Shown here in pieces: positions 9,742 through 18,709 of a stretch of 54,852 bases of DNA. A program made the translations under genes and the position numbers. The DNA is taken from contig JBJTCD010000108.1 in the NCBI GenBank assembly GCA_046091665.1, forward strand, positions 1-54,852, written 5' to 3'. The notes beneath the pieces are model-generated. The model made no database searches. It was not told the origin of the DNA and saw only the letters and a program-made list of their open reading frames with translations. Source of the stretch: CAIUPE01 sp046091665 (GTDB taxonomy: Bacteria; Pseudomonadota; Alphaproteobacteria; Rhizobiales; Beijerinckiaceae). Positions within the stretch are counted from its first letter, which is position 1. Each line of letters starts with the position of its first letter.

Positions 9742-10551
9742 TCACGGGCCTGTGGATGACCGGAAATCCTCTCGGTGGAGCGGATCAAGCAAAAGGGCTT
9801 GGAGCAGCTCTGCGAGCCGGTGGCCCCAAGCGCGCGCCGCCTCAGGCGCGGCAATCAAATCCTGTCGAATTTCAATGAGTGTGTTTGAGAACCCATGCGC
9901 CAATGCGTGCCGGTCGATCACATCGCCCTTCAACGCGCCATTGTAAGGCTCATTGTCACCGACCACGAGCGCGGGATCCGAGCGAAGTGCGCCAATCAAA
10001 GCCTCAGACAATCGCCCGTCTTTGGCCCAAAGAATGCCTGCGTGCCAGCGGCGCGGTTTCCCGCGCCATACGGGCGTAAAGGAATGCATGGATATGATAA
10101 TCGGTCTGACACCCGCATCGACCGACGCCTTAAGCGCGGCTTTGATCGCGCGATCATAGGGGCGGTAAAAACGGCGAATGCGGCGGTCAATTTCAGACTG
10201 GTCGATGTTTTTGTTTCCGGGGATCACCGCGCCATCCGACAAGCGCATCACCAAGGTCGGATCATCCTCGCCACGATTGGGGTCGATCAGGAGCCGCGAG
10301 AAATTGGTGAGTAAGGCGGGCGCGCCAAGCGCCTTAGCGATCGCCTCCGTCATGTGAGCGGCACCAATGTCGTAGCCGATGTGACGCTCGAGCTCGGCGC
10401 GCGGCAGTCCCAGATCGCGATATTCAGGTGGAATCTCATTTGAAGCGTGATCGCATAAAATGAGGATCCCTGTCGCAGGATCACCCGGAATCTCCGTCAC
10501 AGGATGGTCGGGGGCGTTTTCAGGCGTCAGGGCGTCGAAGATTTCAGTCAT
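9742..10551 (-). CDS. N-formylglutamate amidohydrolase family protein
   Basis: 269-aa member of the N-formylglutamate amidohydrolase (HutG-like) family, zinc-dependent enzymes that deformylate N-formyl-L-glutamate or related N-formyl amino acids. Recognisable segments: CDHASNEIP, HIGYDIGA, the LIDPNRG turn, and SMHSFTPVW. No other histidine-utilisation genes are nearby, so the physiological substrate is not settled by context. It lies upstream of gapR on the same strand (93-base gap) and diverges from the second EamA exporter gene. The ATG at 10551 is the best start. Confidence 0.88.
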   Translation of the reverse strand: MTEIFDALTPENAPDHPVTEIPGDPATGILILCDHASNEIPPEYRDLGLPRAELERHIGYDIGAAHMTEAIAKALGAPALLTNFSRLLIDPNRGEDDPTLVMRLSDGAVIPGNKNIDQSEIDRRIRRFYRPYDRAIKAALKASVDAGVRPIIISMHSFTPVWRGKPRRWHAGILWAKDGRLSEALIGALRSDPALVVGDNEPYNGALKGDVIDRHALAHGFSNTLIEIRQDLIAAPEAARAWGHRLAELLQALLLDPLHREDFRSSTGP

Positions 10552-10649
10552 CAGTTGTCAGGAATGGAGGCCAAGGGTCCAAAAATTTTGTCGTGAGCGT
10601 GTAGTCATGCCATAGAAAACAATCATCCAACAGAAAGCAAACCAACAGT

Positions 10650-11612
10650 ATGAGTTCGCCCACGACTTCTGACGCGTCCGCCGCACCCCAACGTCCCGCC
10701 ATTGATCTTATCGGTCTCGTCGCCCTTGTTCTGGGTGCCTGCGCGATGGGCATCTCGCCGCTTTTTGTGCGCTTCGCATCGGACGCGGGTGTGCCGGCAT
10801 TTGCCTCCGCCTTCTGGCGCGTGGCTCTCGCTCTGCCTGTCCTTTGGGTTTGGGCGGTACTTGAGGAAAAACGCGCAGGCCAAGGCACACGTCCGACCAT
10901 GAACCGCGCGATCCTACTCGCGGGCTGTCTCTTTGCGGGCGATCTTCTCCTCTGGCACATCGCCATTTTGAACACGACGATTGCGAACGCGACATTCTTA
11001 GGAACAACAACGCCGATCTGGGTCGTCTTGGTCTCCTGGCTTGTCTATCGCGAAAAAATTCCCGCAGCGGTTCCGCTCGGAATCATTTTCTGCGTTCTCG
11101 GTGGTTTGGCGTTGATCGGTCGTTCAGTCGAGCTTGATCCGAGCCATGTGAAGGGCGACCTCTTCGCGGTAGGAACGGCGGTGTTTTTTGGTCTCTATTT
11201 CTTTGCCGTTCAGTCAACCCGCAAATATGCAGGCGCCGCGCGTGCAACCTTTGGCATGTCTCTGATCGCCGCGCCGATCATTCTTGTTTTTGCGCTCGTG
11301 AATGGCGATGTGCTCATGCCCGAAAAATCATCGGGCTATAGCGCGCTGTTCGCGCTTGCCATCATCAGCCATACGGGTGGGCAAGGTCTCTTGGCCATTG
11401 CGCTTGGACGGCTCCCCACCGTGTTCACGTCTTTCGTGATTTTCATCGAGGCCTTTGCGGCCGCGCTTGCAGGCTGGCTCTATCTAAATGAGGCGCTATC
11501 GGGGCTGCAATTGCTCGGAGGCGCGGCTATTCTCGCCGGAATCTGGGTCGCGCGCCCCAAAAACGCCAAAAGCTCACCGGAAATGAGCGAAGAATTGTCC
11601 AAAGCCTCGTGA
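10650..11612 (+). CDS. EamA/DMT family transporter
   Basis: 320-aa ten-helix drug/metabolite transporter with duplicated EamA domains, the first at about 15-145 and the second at about 160-305. Typical elements are TIANATFLGTTTPIWV at the end of helix 4 and LYLNEALSGLQLLGGAAILAGIW before the hydrophilic C-terminus. It is only distantly similar to the other EamA protein in this window (6305-7210), so it is not a recent duplicate. Substrate unknown. It is followed after 12 bases by the DUF1036 gene and may be cotranscribed with it and pyk. Confidence 0.9.
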   Translation: MSSPTTSDASAAPQRPAIDLIGLVALVLGACAMGISPLFVRFASDAGVPAFASAFWRVALALPVLWVWAVLEEKRAGQGTRPTMNRAILLAGCLFAGDLLLWHIAILNTTIANATFLGTTTPIWVVLVSWLVYREKIPAAVPLGIIFCVLGGLALIGRSVELDPSHVKGDLFAVGTAVFFGLYFFAVQSTRKYAGAARATFGMSLIAAPIILVFALVNGDVLMPEKSSGYSALFALAIISHTGGQGLLAIALGRLPTVFTSFVIFIEAFAAALAGWLYLNEALSGLQLLGGAAILAGIWVARPKNAKSSPEMSEELSKAS

Positions 11613-11624
11613 ATTAGGGATGAC

Positions 11625-12062
11625 ATGATCAGGCATTTTATCATTTCAGCCTGCCTTGCCGTTACGGCCGCTGCGCTCGGAGCTGCATCATCACCAGCTT
11701 TTGCGGATTTACGTTTATGCAACACAACGACAAGCCGTGTCGGCATCGCGATCGGCTATAAAACCGCTGAAGCCTGGCGCAGTGAAGGGTGGTGGAACGT
11801 AAAACCCGGCGCCTGCGAGACGCTGCTCAATGGTAATTTATCGTCACGTTATGTTTATATTTACGCTCAAGATTATGATCGCGGCGGCGAATGGAGCGGA
11901 ACATCCTATCTTTGCACACAGGACAGACAATTTACCATTGATGGGGTAGAGAATTGTCTCGCCCGCGGTTATGACAGAATGAAATTTTTTGAAGTGGATA
12001 CGGGCGAACAAAAAAGCTGGACGGTGCAATTGACCGATCCGGCGAAATCGGCCCCGAAATAA
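11625..12062 (+). CDS. DUF1036 secreted protein
   Basis: 145-aa exported protein with an N-terminal signal peptide (about 1-27, cleavage likely after SPAFA) and a DUF1036 domain. The domain shows the family pattern LRLCNTTTSRVGIAIGYK, a WWNVKPGACETLL motif and four cysteines probably forming disulfides in the periplasm. The function of DUF1036 is unknown; it is widespread in Alphaproteobacteria and often sits directly upstream of pyruvate kinase, as here (14-base gap to pyk). A good ribosome binding site (AGGGA at 11616-11620) precedes the ATG. Confidence 0.88.
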   Translation: MIRHFIISACLAVTAAALGAASSPAFADLRLCNTTTSRVGIAIGYKTAEAWRSEGWWNVKPGACETLLNGNLSSRYVYIYAQDYDRGGEWSGTSYLCTQDRQFTIDGVENCLARGYDRMKFFEVDTGEQKSWTVQLTDPAKSAPK

Positions 12063-12076
12063 GAGAGCCAAAACAG

Positions 12077-13492
12077 ATGAGACGTATGCGGCGGGCCAAA
12101 ATCATTGCCACACTCGGACCAGCATCGATTTCAACCGATATGATCCAGAAATTGTTTCTCGCGGGTGCCGATGTGTTTCGCATCAATATGAGCCATGCTT
12201 CGCATGACAGTATGCGTCAGCAAGTCTCGATGATCCGCGAAGTCGAAAGCAAAGTTGGCCGTCCAATCGGCATCATGGTCGATTTGCAAGGCCCCAAATT
12301 GCGCCTTGATGTTTTTGCTGACAGCGCCGTGATGCTCGAGAAGGGACAGAAATTTATTCTCGATGCGGTGAAGCAACCCGGCAATACCGAACGTGTGCAT
12401 CTTCCCCATCCGGAAATCCTCGCTGCCCTTGAACCCGGCCATGTGATTTTGATCGATGACGGCAAGGTGCGCTTGCGTGTCGTTGAAGCGACAAAGACCC
12501 GCGCTGTCACTGTGGTTGAAGTTGCAGGCAAGGCCTCGAACCGCAAAGGCGTAAGCCTGCCTGATACCACAATTCCAGTCTCAGCAATGACGGAGAAAGA
12601 CCGCTCGGATCTAGAAGCCTCGCTGGAAGCGGGGATCGACTGGATCGCGGTGTCTTTCGTTCAACGTCCTGAAGATGTTGCAGAGGTTCGAAAAATTGCG
12701 CGCGGTCGTGCGCTTGTGCTTTCGAAAATTGAAAAGCCGCAAGCGATCACACGGCTTGATGAAATCATCGAATTGTCTGACGCTTTGATGGTGGCACGCG
12801 GTGATCTTGGTGTCGAATTGCCGATGGAAAAAGTGCCCGGCCTGCAAAAGCGCATCACCCGCAGCGCCCGCCGTATGGGCAAGCCTGTCGTGATTGCAAC
12901 GCAGATGCTTGAATCGATGATCACAGCACCGGTGCCAACACGTGCTGAAGTTTCAGACGTCGCGACCGCTGTTTTTGATGGCGCTGACGCGATCATGCTT
13001 TCAGCTGAATCCGCTGCCGGTCAATATCCGGAAGAAGCGGTGTCGACGATGAACCGGATTGCGGAAGAAGTCGAAAGCGATCCGATCTATCGCTCGATCA
13101 TCAACAACCAACGTGCAACGGCTGAAGCCACAGGTGCGGACGCTATTGCGATGGCGACACGTGACATTGCTGAAACATTGGATTTGAAAGCGATTGTGGC
13201 GTGGACCGCATCAGGAGCCACTGGTTTGCGCATCGCGCGGGAAAGACCCGAAGCGCCGTTGTTGACATTGACGCCGAATATTTCAGCGGCGCGACGTCTC
13301 GCGATTGCATGGGGCATTCATGCGCTCGTCACCGAAGACGCGCATGATGTCGATGACATGGCCACACGTGCTGCAGAACTTGCGGCCTCCGAAGGTTTTG
13401 CGAAATCGGCAGAGCGCATCATCATTGTTGCGGGCGTTCCTTTTGGCACACCGGGTGCAACCAATATGGTCCGCATCGCTTATGCGCCTTGA
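12077..13492 (+). CDS. pyk: Pyruvate kinase
   Basis: 471-aa pyruvate kinase, converting phosphoenolpyruvate plus ADP to pyruvate plus ATP at the end of glycolysis. N-terminal RRAKIIATLGPAS is the usual opening. The active-site region contains VLSKIEKPQAI (catalytic Lys) and the ligand-binding DALMVARGDLGVELP, followed by GKPVVIATQMLESM and DVATAVFDGADAIMLSAESA. The C-terminal allosteric domain is present. Length matches bacterial PykA/F (470-480). It is the third gene of a probable EamA-DUF1036-pyk unit and converges with the TPR gene, leaving 12 bases. Confidence 0.97.
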   Translation: MRRMRRAKIIATLGPASISTDMIQKLFLAGADVFRINMSHASHDSMRQQVSMIREVESKVGRPIGIMVDLQGPKLRLDVFADSAVMLEKGQKFILDAVKQPGNTERVHLPHPEILAALEPGHVILIDDGKVRLRVVEATKTRAVTVVEVAGKASNRKGVSLPDTTIPVSAMTEKDRSDLEASLEAGIDWIAVSFVQRPEDVAEVRKIARGRALVLSKIEKPQAITRLDEIIELSDALMVARGDLGVELPMEKVPGLQKRITRSARRMGKPVVIATQMLESMITAPVPTRAEVSDVATAVFDGADAIMLSAESAAGQYPEEAVSTMNRIAEEVESDPIYRSIINNQRATAEATGADAIAMATRDIAETLDLKAIVAWTASGATGLRIARERPEAPLLTLTPNISAARRLAIAWGIHALVTEDAHDVDDMATRAAELAASEGFAKSAERIIIVAGVPFGTPGATNMVRIAYAP

Positions 13493-13504
13493 GTTTGAAA
13501 AATA

Positions 13505-14077
13505 TTAGAGAGCGGTCTCGCCTTTTTCTTCGTCGATTTTTTTAATCGCGAGGCGGGCGCTCTCCATCATCGGATAAATCGCGAGCACTTTTTCATAAGT
13601 CTCGCGCGCATGAACCAAATCTCCGCGCATGAGCAAAATGAAACCAAGCCCGGACAGCGCTCCAAAATGGCGTGGCTCGCGCTTTAAGGTTTCAGCGATG
13701 TCCGAGATTGAGCGATTAAAGTCATCCATCAAAAAAAACACCGTCGCACGACGGTTCCAGCCTTCAGCAAAATCAGGATCCCGCGCAATCACACGATCAA
13801 GCAATTCAATCGCCACCGGAAAATCCTGTTTCGCCATGGCCATCGCCGCGCGTTCCATCAGGAGATCGGTTGTCGGGCTCGAAGAGCGCGCCCAAAGCGC
13901 TTGAATGCGCCCTTCGACACGCGCGGCCACTTCGGCTGATGACGCTTCATGAAGTTCAGAAAAAAGAGCGTTGAGTTGTTCGTCGCGTGTTTCTGCTTTG
14001 AGCGGCGCAAGAAGAATGAAGAAAGCAAAGCATGTCCAAAGAAAACCAAAAATCCTTTTTTGGTTTTTTATGATCAT
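13505..14077 (-). CDS. Secreted tetratricopeptide-repeat protein
   Basis: 190-aa protein with a signal peptide (about 1-28, ending near LKAETRDEQ) and about three TPR units in residues 70-175 (for example AIELLDRVIARDPDFAEGWN and AIYPMMESARLAIKK). TPR repeats form a helical scaffold for protein-protein contacts in the periplasm. No catalytic domain is present. The start codon overlaps the stop of the GlxA regulator gene (ATGA), so the two are translationally coupled, but a functional link is not evident. Such TPR proteins are common in Hyphomicrobiales and have no assigned role. Confidence 0.85.
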   Translation of the reverse strand: MIIKNQKRIFGFLWTCFAFFILLAPLKAETRDEQLNALFSELHEASSAEVAARVEGRIQALWARSSSPTTDLLMERAAMAMAKQDFPVAIELLDRVIARDPDFAEGWNRRATVFFLMDDFNRSISDIAETLKREPRHFGALSGLGFILLMRGDLVHARETYEKVLAIYPMMESARLAIKKIDEEKGETAL

Positions 14078-15114
14078 GAGAGCGCGCCGATTGAGGAAGC
14101 CTGTTCACTCATGATGTCTTCGCCTTTTTTGGCTGCCCTTTGACGCGGACCAAAACGTTCCTCGGATGGTGTGCGCCCAAAATGCTCACTGTAACATTTT
14201 GAAAAATGGGAAGCGGAGACAAACCCACAGGCGAGTGCCACTGAGAGAATCGGCATACTTGTCTGCAATAAGAGATGACGCGCGCGCGCCAGACGAAGGC
14301 CGAGATAATAACGTGTCGGCGCTTGGCCAATATATTTTTGGAACAGTCGTTCAAGCTGACGTGCGGAGAATCCAACCCGATCCGCCAATTCGCTGCAAGA
14401 CAAAGGCTCTTCGATATTTTGTTCCATCGTCGCGACAACAGCGAGAACGCGCTGATTGGCAACACCCAAACGCGCGCGCAATTCCATGCGCTGGCGTTCA
14501 TTCGCGTTACGCATCCGGTGATGAATAAGTTCGTCTGTCACTGCCGCGGCAACTTCTTGACCGCAACGCGCATTGATCATCGAGAGCATCATGTCAATCG
14601 CGGCGGTTCCGCCAGCGCATGTGAAGCGATTGCGATCAATCTCATAAAGCTCGTCCGTCACTTCAAGACCCGGAAATTCTTCGCGCAGCGATTCGTGATT
14701 TTCCCAATGGATCGTGCAGCGATACCCATCAAGCAATCCGGCCTTGGCCAACACATAAGAGCCGGTACACACCGCGCCAATCGAGACACCGTAAAAGGCA
14801 AGACGACGCAGTTTCGCAATCAACAACGAATGATCTTGGCGTTGAATATCCAAACCACCGCACACAACAACATTCGGCATCGGACCGATATCGGCAATGC
14901 TGCCATCAGCTTCGAGACGGATGCCATTCGAGGCCTGCACGGGCCCGCCATCGATTGTGTAGATTTTCCAATCATAGAGCTGCTGATGCGACACACGGTT
15001 TGCGAGCCGCAAAGGTTCGATCAGCGAGGTGAATGCAATCATCGAAAAATCGGGAACCAAGACCAAGCCGAGGGTCTGCGTGATTCCTTGTCCTTTTTCG
15101 CCCGATTGTGTCAT
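14074..15114 (-). CDS. GlxA family transcriptional regulator (DJ-1/PfpI + AraC HTH)
   Basis: 346-aa regulator with an N-terminal class-I glutamine amidotransferase-like DJ-1/PfpI domain (about 12-185, elbow GAVCTGSYVLAKAG) and a C-terminal AraC/XylS DNA-binding domain (about 225-325, with LACGFVSASHFSKCYSEHFG). Proteins of this architecture control catabolism of quaternary amines, arginine and similar compounds; the target here is unknown. The ATG at 15114 is preferred to the GTG at 15126 because GGAGG lies 5 bases upstream of it. It is coupled to the TPR gene downstream and lies 63 bases below the GNAT gene. Confidence 0.9.
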   Translation of the reverse strand: MTQSGEKGQGITQTLGLVLVPDFSMIAFTSLIEPLRLANRVSHQQLYDWKIYTIDGGPVQASNGIRLEADGSIADIGPMPNVVVCGGLDIQRQDHSLLIAKLRRLAFYGVSIGAVCTGSYVLAKAGLLDGYRCTIHWENHESLREEFPGLEVTDELYEIDRNRFTCAGGTAAIDMMLSMINARCGQEVAAAVTDELIHHRMRNANERQRMELRARLGVANQRVLAVVATMEQNIEEPLSCSELADRVGFSARQLERLFQKYIGQAPTRYYLGLRLARARHLLLQTSMPILSVALACGFVSASHFSKCYSEHFGRTPSEERFGPRQRAAKKGEDIMSEQASSIGALS

Positions 15115-15177
15115 ACGCGCCTCCACCCTTTTCTCAATTAGTCGGATTTAGGCAAAGATCAGGCGGCAAGGCAATAT

Positions 15178-15981
15178 TTATCTTGGAGCTGGTGTCGGGT
15201 TCGCTAGCTCAATGTCGTCTGGAAGCCACCAATAGGTGTACCGATAGGCTTCGCGAAATCCGAAAATCCGGTAAAGCCGCCTGGCGGTGTCGTTTTTTGT
15301 CTCGACCTGAAGATAGGCGTTGCGGGCTCCGGCCTGACGCCCCCACGCCATGATGGTGCTGACAACAGCCGCGCCAAAACCGCGCCGCCGCAAGGTGGGA
15401 TGTGTCGAAATTTGGAAAAGACCGACCCATCCATCAGCGACGGCACCCCGACCCGAGGCAACCGGACGGCCTTCGTTATAGATCACCGCAAAGCCTTGGT
15501 TCACGGTCACGCGCGACAAAGCTCGGGCGATGGCCTCGCGCTCTTCCGCACTCGTGTCATGAGCATCGCCATAGGCATTTAACCAATCAGGTGTCATCGC
15601 GTCGCTCACAACACATGACAAAGATGACGGCGCGAGAGCGTCTTTAAGATTTGCAATTTTCACAACGGTTTCACCCTCACCGTGAAGACCGAGCTTTTTC
15701 ATGCGATCAATTGGCTCTTCACCCGCAAGAGGGTGAATGCGGATCAAAGGCCACTCATCTTGCTCACCAAAAAGAATTCGTGCTTTCTCAAGCACAGAAT
15801 CAAATTTACCGCGCTCGGGAGTAATCGCATTGACCGAATTCACACGACCTGAGGACACATCGGGAGTACGTCGTATTTCCCAACCATGAAGCGCATCCAC
15901 AAAAGTTGCAGGCCAGCAACGTGCACTATGCGCTTCAATCAAACGCACGAGTCGAAGGTCGATAGGATCAATTGCGGTCAT
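15178..15981 (-). CDS. GNAT family N-acetyltransferase
   Basis: 267-aa protein with a C-terminal GNAT domain. The acetyl-CoA binding motif A is visible in LFQISTHPTLRRRGFGAA (R-x2-G-x-G/A type pyrophosphate loop), followed by the VETKNDTARRLYRIFGF helix-strand near the end. The N-terminal ~120 residues are poorly conserved. It would transfer an acetyl group from acetyl-CoA to a small amine or protein; the substrate is unknown. It starts 5 bases after the gloB stop, so it is the second gene of a gloB operon. Confidence 0.87.
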   Translation of the reverse strand: MTAIDPIDLRLVRLIEAHSARCWPATFVDALHGWEIRRTPDVSSGRVNSVNAITPERGKFDSVLEKARILFGEQDEWPLIRIHPLAGEEPIDRMKKLGLHGEGETVVKIANLKDALAPSSLSCVVSDAMTPDWLNAYGDAHDTSAEEREAIARALSRVTVNQGFAVIYNEGRPVASGRGAVADGWVGLFQISTHPTLRRRGFGAAVVSTIMAWGRQAGARNAYLQVETKNDTARRLYRIFGFREAYRYTYWWLPDDIELANPTPAPR

Positions 15982-15986
15982 TGTTG

Positions 15987-16754
15987 TTATGATTTGTTTT
16001 TTGCTTCACGCAGTGCCGCAAAAATTTCAACAGGCTGATGTCCCTTTAATCCAAGAGCGGCGGCCAATTCCGGTTCAGCCGCGCGCAAAAACGGATTTGT
16101 TACTTTCTCTTTGCCAATTGTCGAAGGCAGCGTGAAAGCGCCCTTCGCTCTTAACGCTTCGGCCTCGGCAATCCGCGCGCGCAAAGCGGCATTATCGGGA
16201 TCATATTTGATCGCGAATTTTGCATTTGAAAGCGTATATTCATGCCCGCAGTAAAGACGTGTGTCATCGGGCAAAGCCGCAAGGCGCGAAAGCGACTGCC
16301 ACATTTGTTCTGCAGTGCCTTCAAACAGCCGACCGCATCCTAACGAGAAAAGCGTATCGCCTGCGAAGAGTAATTTTTCATCCGCAGAATAAAACGACAC
16401 GTGCCCTGAAGTATGACCCGGCGTTTCAAGCGTTTGAAAATCGATTGAGCCGACCTGAACATGATCGCCTTCGCCCACTGCAACATCAAGATCGGGAATG
16501 CGATGGCGATCCGCGCGCGGCGCAACAACACGCGCGCCCAAACGCGTTTTCAATGAGGATAACGCAGCAATGTGATCTGAATGATGATGCGTGATGAGAA
16601 TATCAGTAAGCGTCCATCCTTTATGGCCGAGCGCAGCAAGGATCGGCGCTTCATCTCCTGCATCAATGCTGGCGGTGGCGCCTGTCGAAGGATCATGCAC
16701 CAACACGCCGAAATTATCGGCGCCGACCGCAAATTGATGGATGATCGCTGTCAT
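15987..16754 (-). CDS. gloB: Hydroxyacylglutathione hydrolase (glyoxalase II)
   Basis: 255-aa metallo-beta-lactamase-fold enzyme that hydrolyses S-lactoylglutathione to D-lactate and glutathione in methylglyoxal detoxification. It has the full THHHSDH binuclear metal motif (about 54-60), the downstream ETPGHTSGH and FAGDTLFSLGCGR ligands, and the glyoxalase II-specific YCGHEYT plus C-terminal domain ending near TNPFLR. The ATG at 16754 (MTAIIHQF) is taken; a further upstream in-frame start at 16862 would add 36 unrelated residues and overlap the divergent methyltransferase gene. Confidence 0.95.
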   Translation of the reverse strand: MTAIIHQFAVGADNFGVLVHDPSTGATASIDAGDEAPILAALGHKGWTLTDILITHHHSDHIAALSSLKTRLGARVVAPRADRHRIPDLDVAVGEGDHVQVGSIDFQTLETPGHTSGHVSFYSADEKLLFAGDTLFSLGCGRLFEGTAEQMWQSLSRLAALPDDTRLYCGHEYTLSNAKFAIKYDPDNAALRARIAEAEALRAKGAFTLPSTIGKEKVTNPFLRAAEPELAAALGLKGHQPVEIFAALREAKNKS

Positions 16755-16839
16755 TGCATTCCCTTTCCCCACTCGACTTCCTATATTCACACGGGAATAT
16801 GTCGTCGATATGTAACGACACCCCTTTGAAGGATGGACC

Positions 16840-17592
16840 ATGCCGCTCGATGTGATCGACATTCGCGGATTCTATGCGAGTGCCTTGGGCCGTGTCACGC
16901 GCGATTGTCTTACCCTCGCGCTGCGTGAGGCATGGCCGCGCACACAAGGCCTCAGCGTCATGGGGCTCGGTTTTGCCATACCCTATCTCGATCTGTTTCG
17001 GGGCGAAGCGGAACGGGTGATCTCCGTGATGCCGGAACGCCAAGGCGTGATCGAATGGCCGCAAGGCGGCCCTTCTGCGAGCATTCTGGCTGCGCCCGGT
17101 GCCTTGCCCTTTCCCGATTCTTCAATCGACCGCGCGCTCGTGATCCACGCGCTTGAGACGCAAGACCGCCCGCAAGAGCTGTTGAATGAATTGTGGCGTG
17201 TCTTGTCTCCCGGCGGCCATGCCGTCGTGATTACCCCCAATCGGCGCGGCTTGTGGGCGCGAATTGACCGGACGCCTTTTGGACATGGGCAACCCTTCTC
17301 GCGTCGCCAATTGACCGATCTTTTGCGAGAAGCCCTATTCTCCCCCGTCCGCTGGTCGGAATCGCTTCATTTCCCGCCTTTTGGCGGCTCATTTCTGGTG
17401 AGGCTCGCTCCGGCCCTCGAAGCCGCTGGCGATGCCCTCGCGCTCCCTTTCTCGGGCGTCCATATCGTGGAAGCGACCAAACTTCTCTATCGACCCGTGA
17501 CGGTCACCAAAGCCGTGACCCGCCGAACGGCGCTTGCGCCGGTTCTGATCCCCGCCCCAAGCCCGCGTCGGCTTGACGAAACCCCACTCTAA
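16840..17592 (+). CDS. Class I SAM-dependent methyltransferase
   Basis: 250-aa protein with a Methyltransf_11-type core. The glycine-rich SAM loop is degenerate (LSVMGLGFAIPYLDLF, about 32-47), but LPFPDSSIDRALVIHALE (motif II region) and ELWRVLSPGGHAVVITPN (motif III) are typical. The substrate is unknown. A homologue of this kind divergent from gloB is a frequent arrangement in Hyphomicrobiales, and the order is kept here with an 85-base divergent spacer. The ATG at 16840 follows AAGGATGG. Confidence 0.85.
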   Translation: MPLDVIDIRGFYASALGRVTRDCLTLALREAWPRTQGLSVMGLGFAIPYLDLFRGEAERVISVMPERQGVIEWPQGGPSASILAAPGALPFPDSSIDRALVIHALETQDRPQELLNELWRVLSPGGHAVVITPNRRGLWARIDRTPFGHGQPFSRRQLTDLLREALFSPVRWSESLHFPPFGGSFLVRLAPALEAAGDALALPFSGVHIVEATKLLYRPVTVTKAVTRRTALAPVLIPAPSPRRLDETPL

Positions 17593-17645
17593 CGTCAGTA
17601 GTCTGCGCCCGCCTCTTGGGCGCCGCTTTCAACAAGGCTTGGCTG

Positions 17646-18599
17646 ATGCGTTCTTATCTCGATTTTGAAAAAGCCGTCGCCGAAATCGATGCAAAAATCG
17701 ATGAACTGACCGGAATCGTCGCTGCTGGCGGCTCTGTAGCACTGAATGATGAAATCAGCCGCATGGAGACAAAGTCCCAAGCGCTCCTGAAAGACCTCTA
17801 TGGCACGCTCACCCCGTGGCAAAAGGCGATGGTGGCGCGCCACCCGCTCCGCCCCCATTTCAAAGATTATGTCACCGGCCTGATCGATGACTTCTCACCG
17901 CTGGCTGGCGACCGCGCCTTTGGTGAAGACGAAGCCATTGTCGGCGGTTTGGGTCGTTTCAAAGGGCAATCCGTTTGCATCATCGGTCAGGAAAAAGGCT
18001 GGGATACGGAAAGCCGCATTCGTCACAATTTCGGTATGGCCATGCCGGAGGGCTATCGCAAAGCGGTGCGGTTGATGGAACTCGCCGACCGTTTTGGCCT
18101 TCCCGTGATTTCCTTTGTCGATACTGCCGGCGCCTATCCGGGCATTGGCGCGGAAGAGCGCGGCCAAGCGGAAGCAATCGCCCGTTCAACTGAAGCTTGT
18201 CTTGCACTCGGCACCCCCAATGTGGCGGTCGTGATCGGCGAAGGGGGCTCGGGCGGCGCAGTGGCGATTGCCAGCGCCAACAGCGTGCTGATGCTTGAAC
18301 ATTCGATTTATACGGTCGCTTCGCCCGAAGCCTCAGCTTCGATTTTGTGGCGCGATGCCGCAAAAGCGCAGGACGCCGCCACGAATATGAAAATCACCGC
18401 GCAGGATTTGCTCAAATTCGGCATTATCGATGGGATTGTCTCCGAGCCTGTGGGCGGTGCGCATCGTGATCCGGATGTGGCGATCACATCGGTCGGCGCG
18501 TCAGTTGAAGCCGCGCTCAAGTCTCTCGCACCGCTTTCGAGCGATCAGATCCGGTCAAAACGCGCGGATAAATTTTTGGGCATCGGCCGGAAACTCTGA
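17646..18599 (+). CDS. accA: Acetyl-CoA carboxylase carboxyltransferase subunit alpha
   Basis: 317-aa AccA, which with AccD transfers the carboxyl group from carboxybiotin to acetyl-CoA in the first step of fatty acid synthesis. Typical are the N-terminal DFEKAVAEIDAKIDEL helix, HNFGMAMPEGYRKA, FVDTAGAYPGIGAEERGQ and IGEGGSGGAVAI, which build the oxyanion hole, and YTVASPEASASILW. The ATG at 17646 (MRSYLDFEK) is the family start; the ORF extends 30 bases further up but those codons are not conserved. accD is not in the window, as usual for this order. Confidence 0.97.
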   Translation: MRSYLDFEKAVAEIDAKIDELTGIVAAGGSVALNDEISRMETKSQALLKDLYGTLTPWQKAMVARHPLRPHFKDYVTGLIDDFSPLAGDRAFGEDEAIVGGLGRFKGQSVCIIGQEKGWDTESRIRHNFGMAMPEGYRKAVRLMELADRFGLPVISFVDTAGAYPGIGAEERGQAEAIARSTEACLALGTPNVAVVIGEGGSGGAVAIASANSVLMLEHSIYTVASPEASASILWRDAAKAQDAATNMKITAQDLLKFGIIDGIVSEPVGGAHRDPDVAITSVGASVEAALKSLAPLSSDQIRSKRADKFLGIGRKL

Positions 18600-18709
18600 C
18601 CTCACCCCTTAGCCCCTGCGCAAACGAGCTGGGCCTTATTGTTAAGACCTGATAAAGAGAGTTTCGATAGAGATTTTCCGAATCGAAATCCGTTGACCGG
18701 AAGCCGTTG

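Noticed and set aside
14275..15141. 288-codon plus-strand ORF antisense to the GlxA regulator
   Set aside because: The minus-strand frame encodes a clear DJ-1/AraC protein; the antisense translation has no domain, and its start lacks a ribosome binding site.
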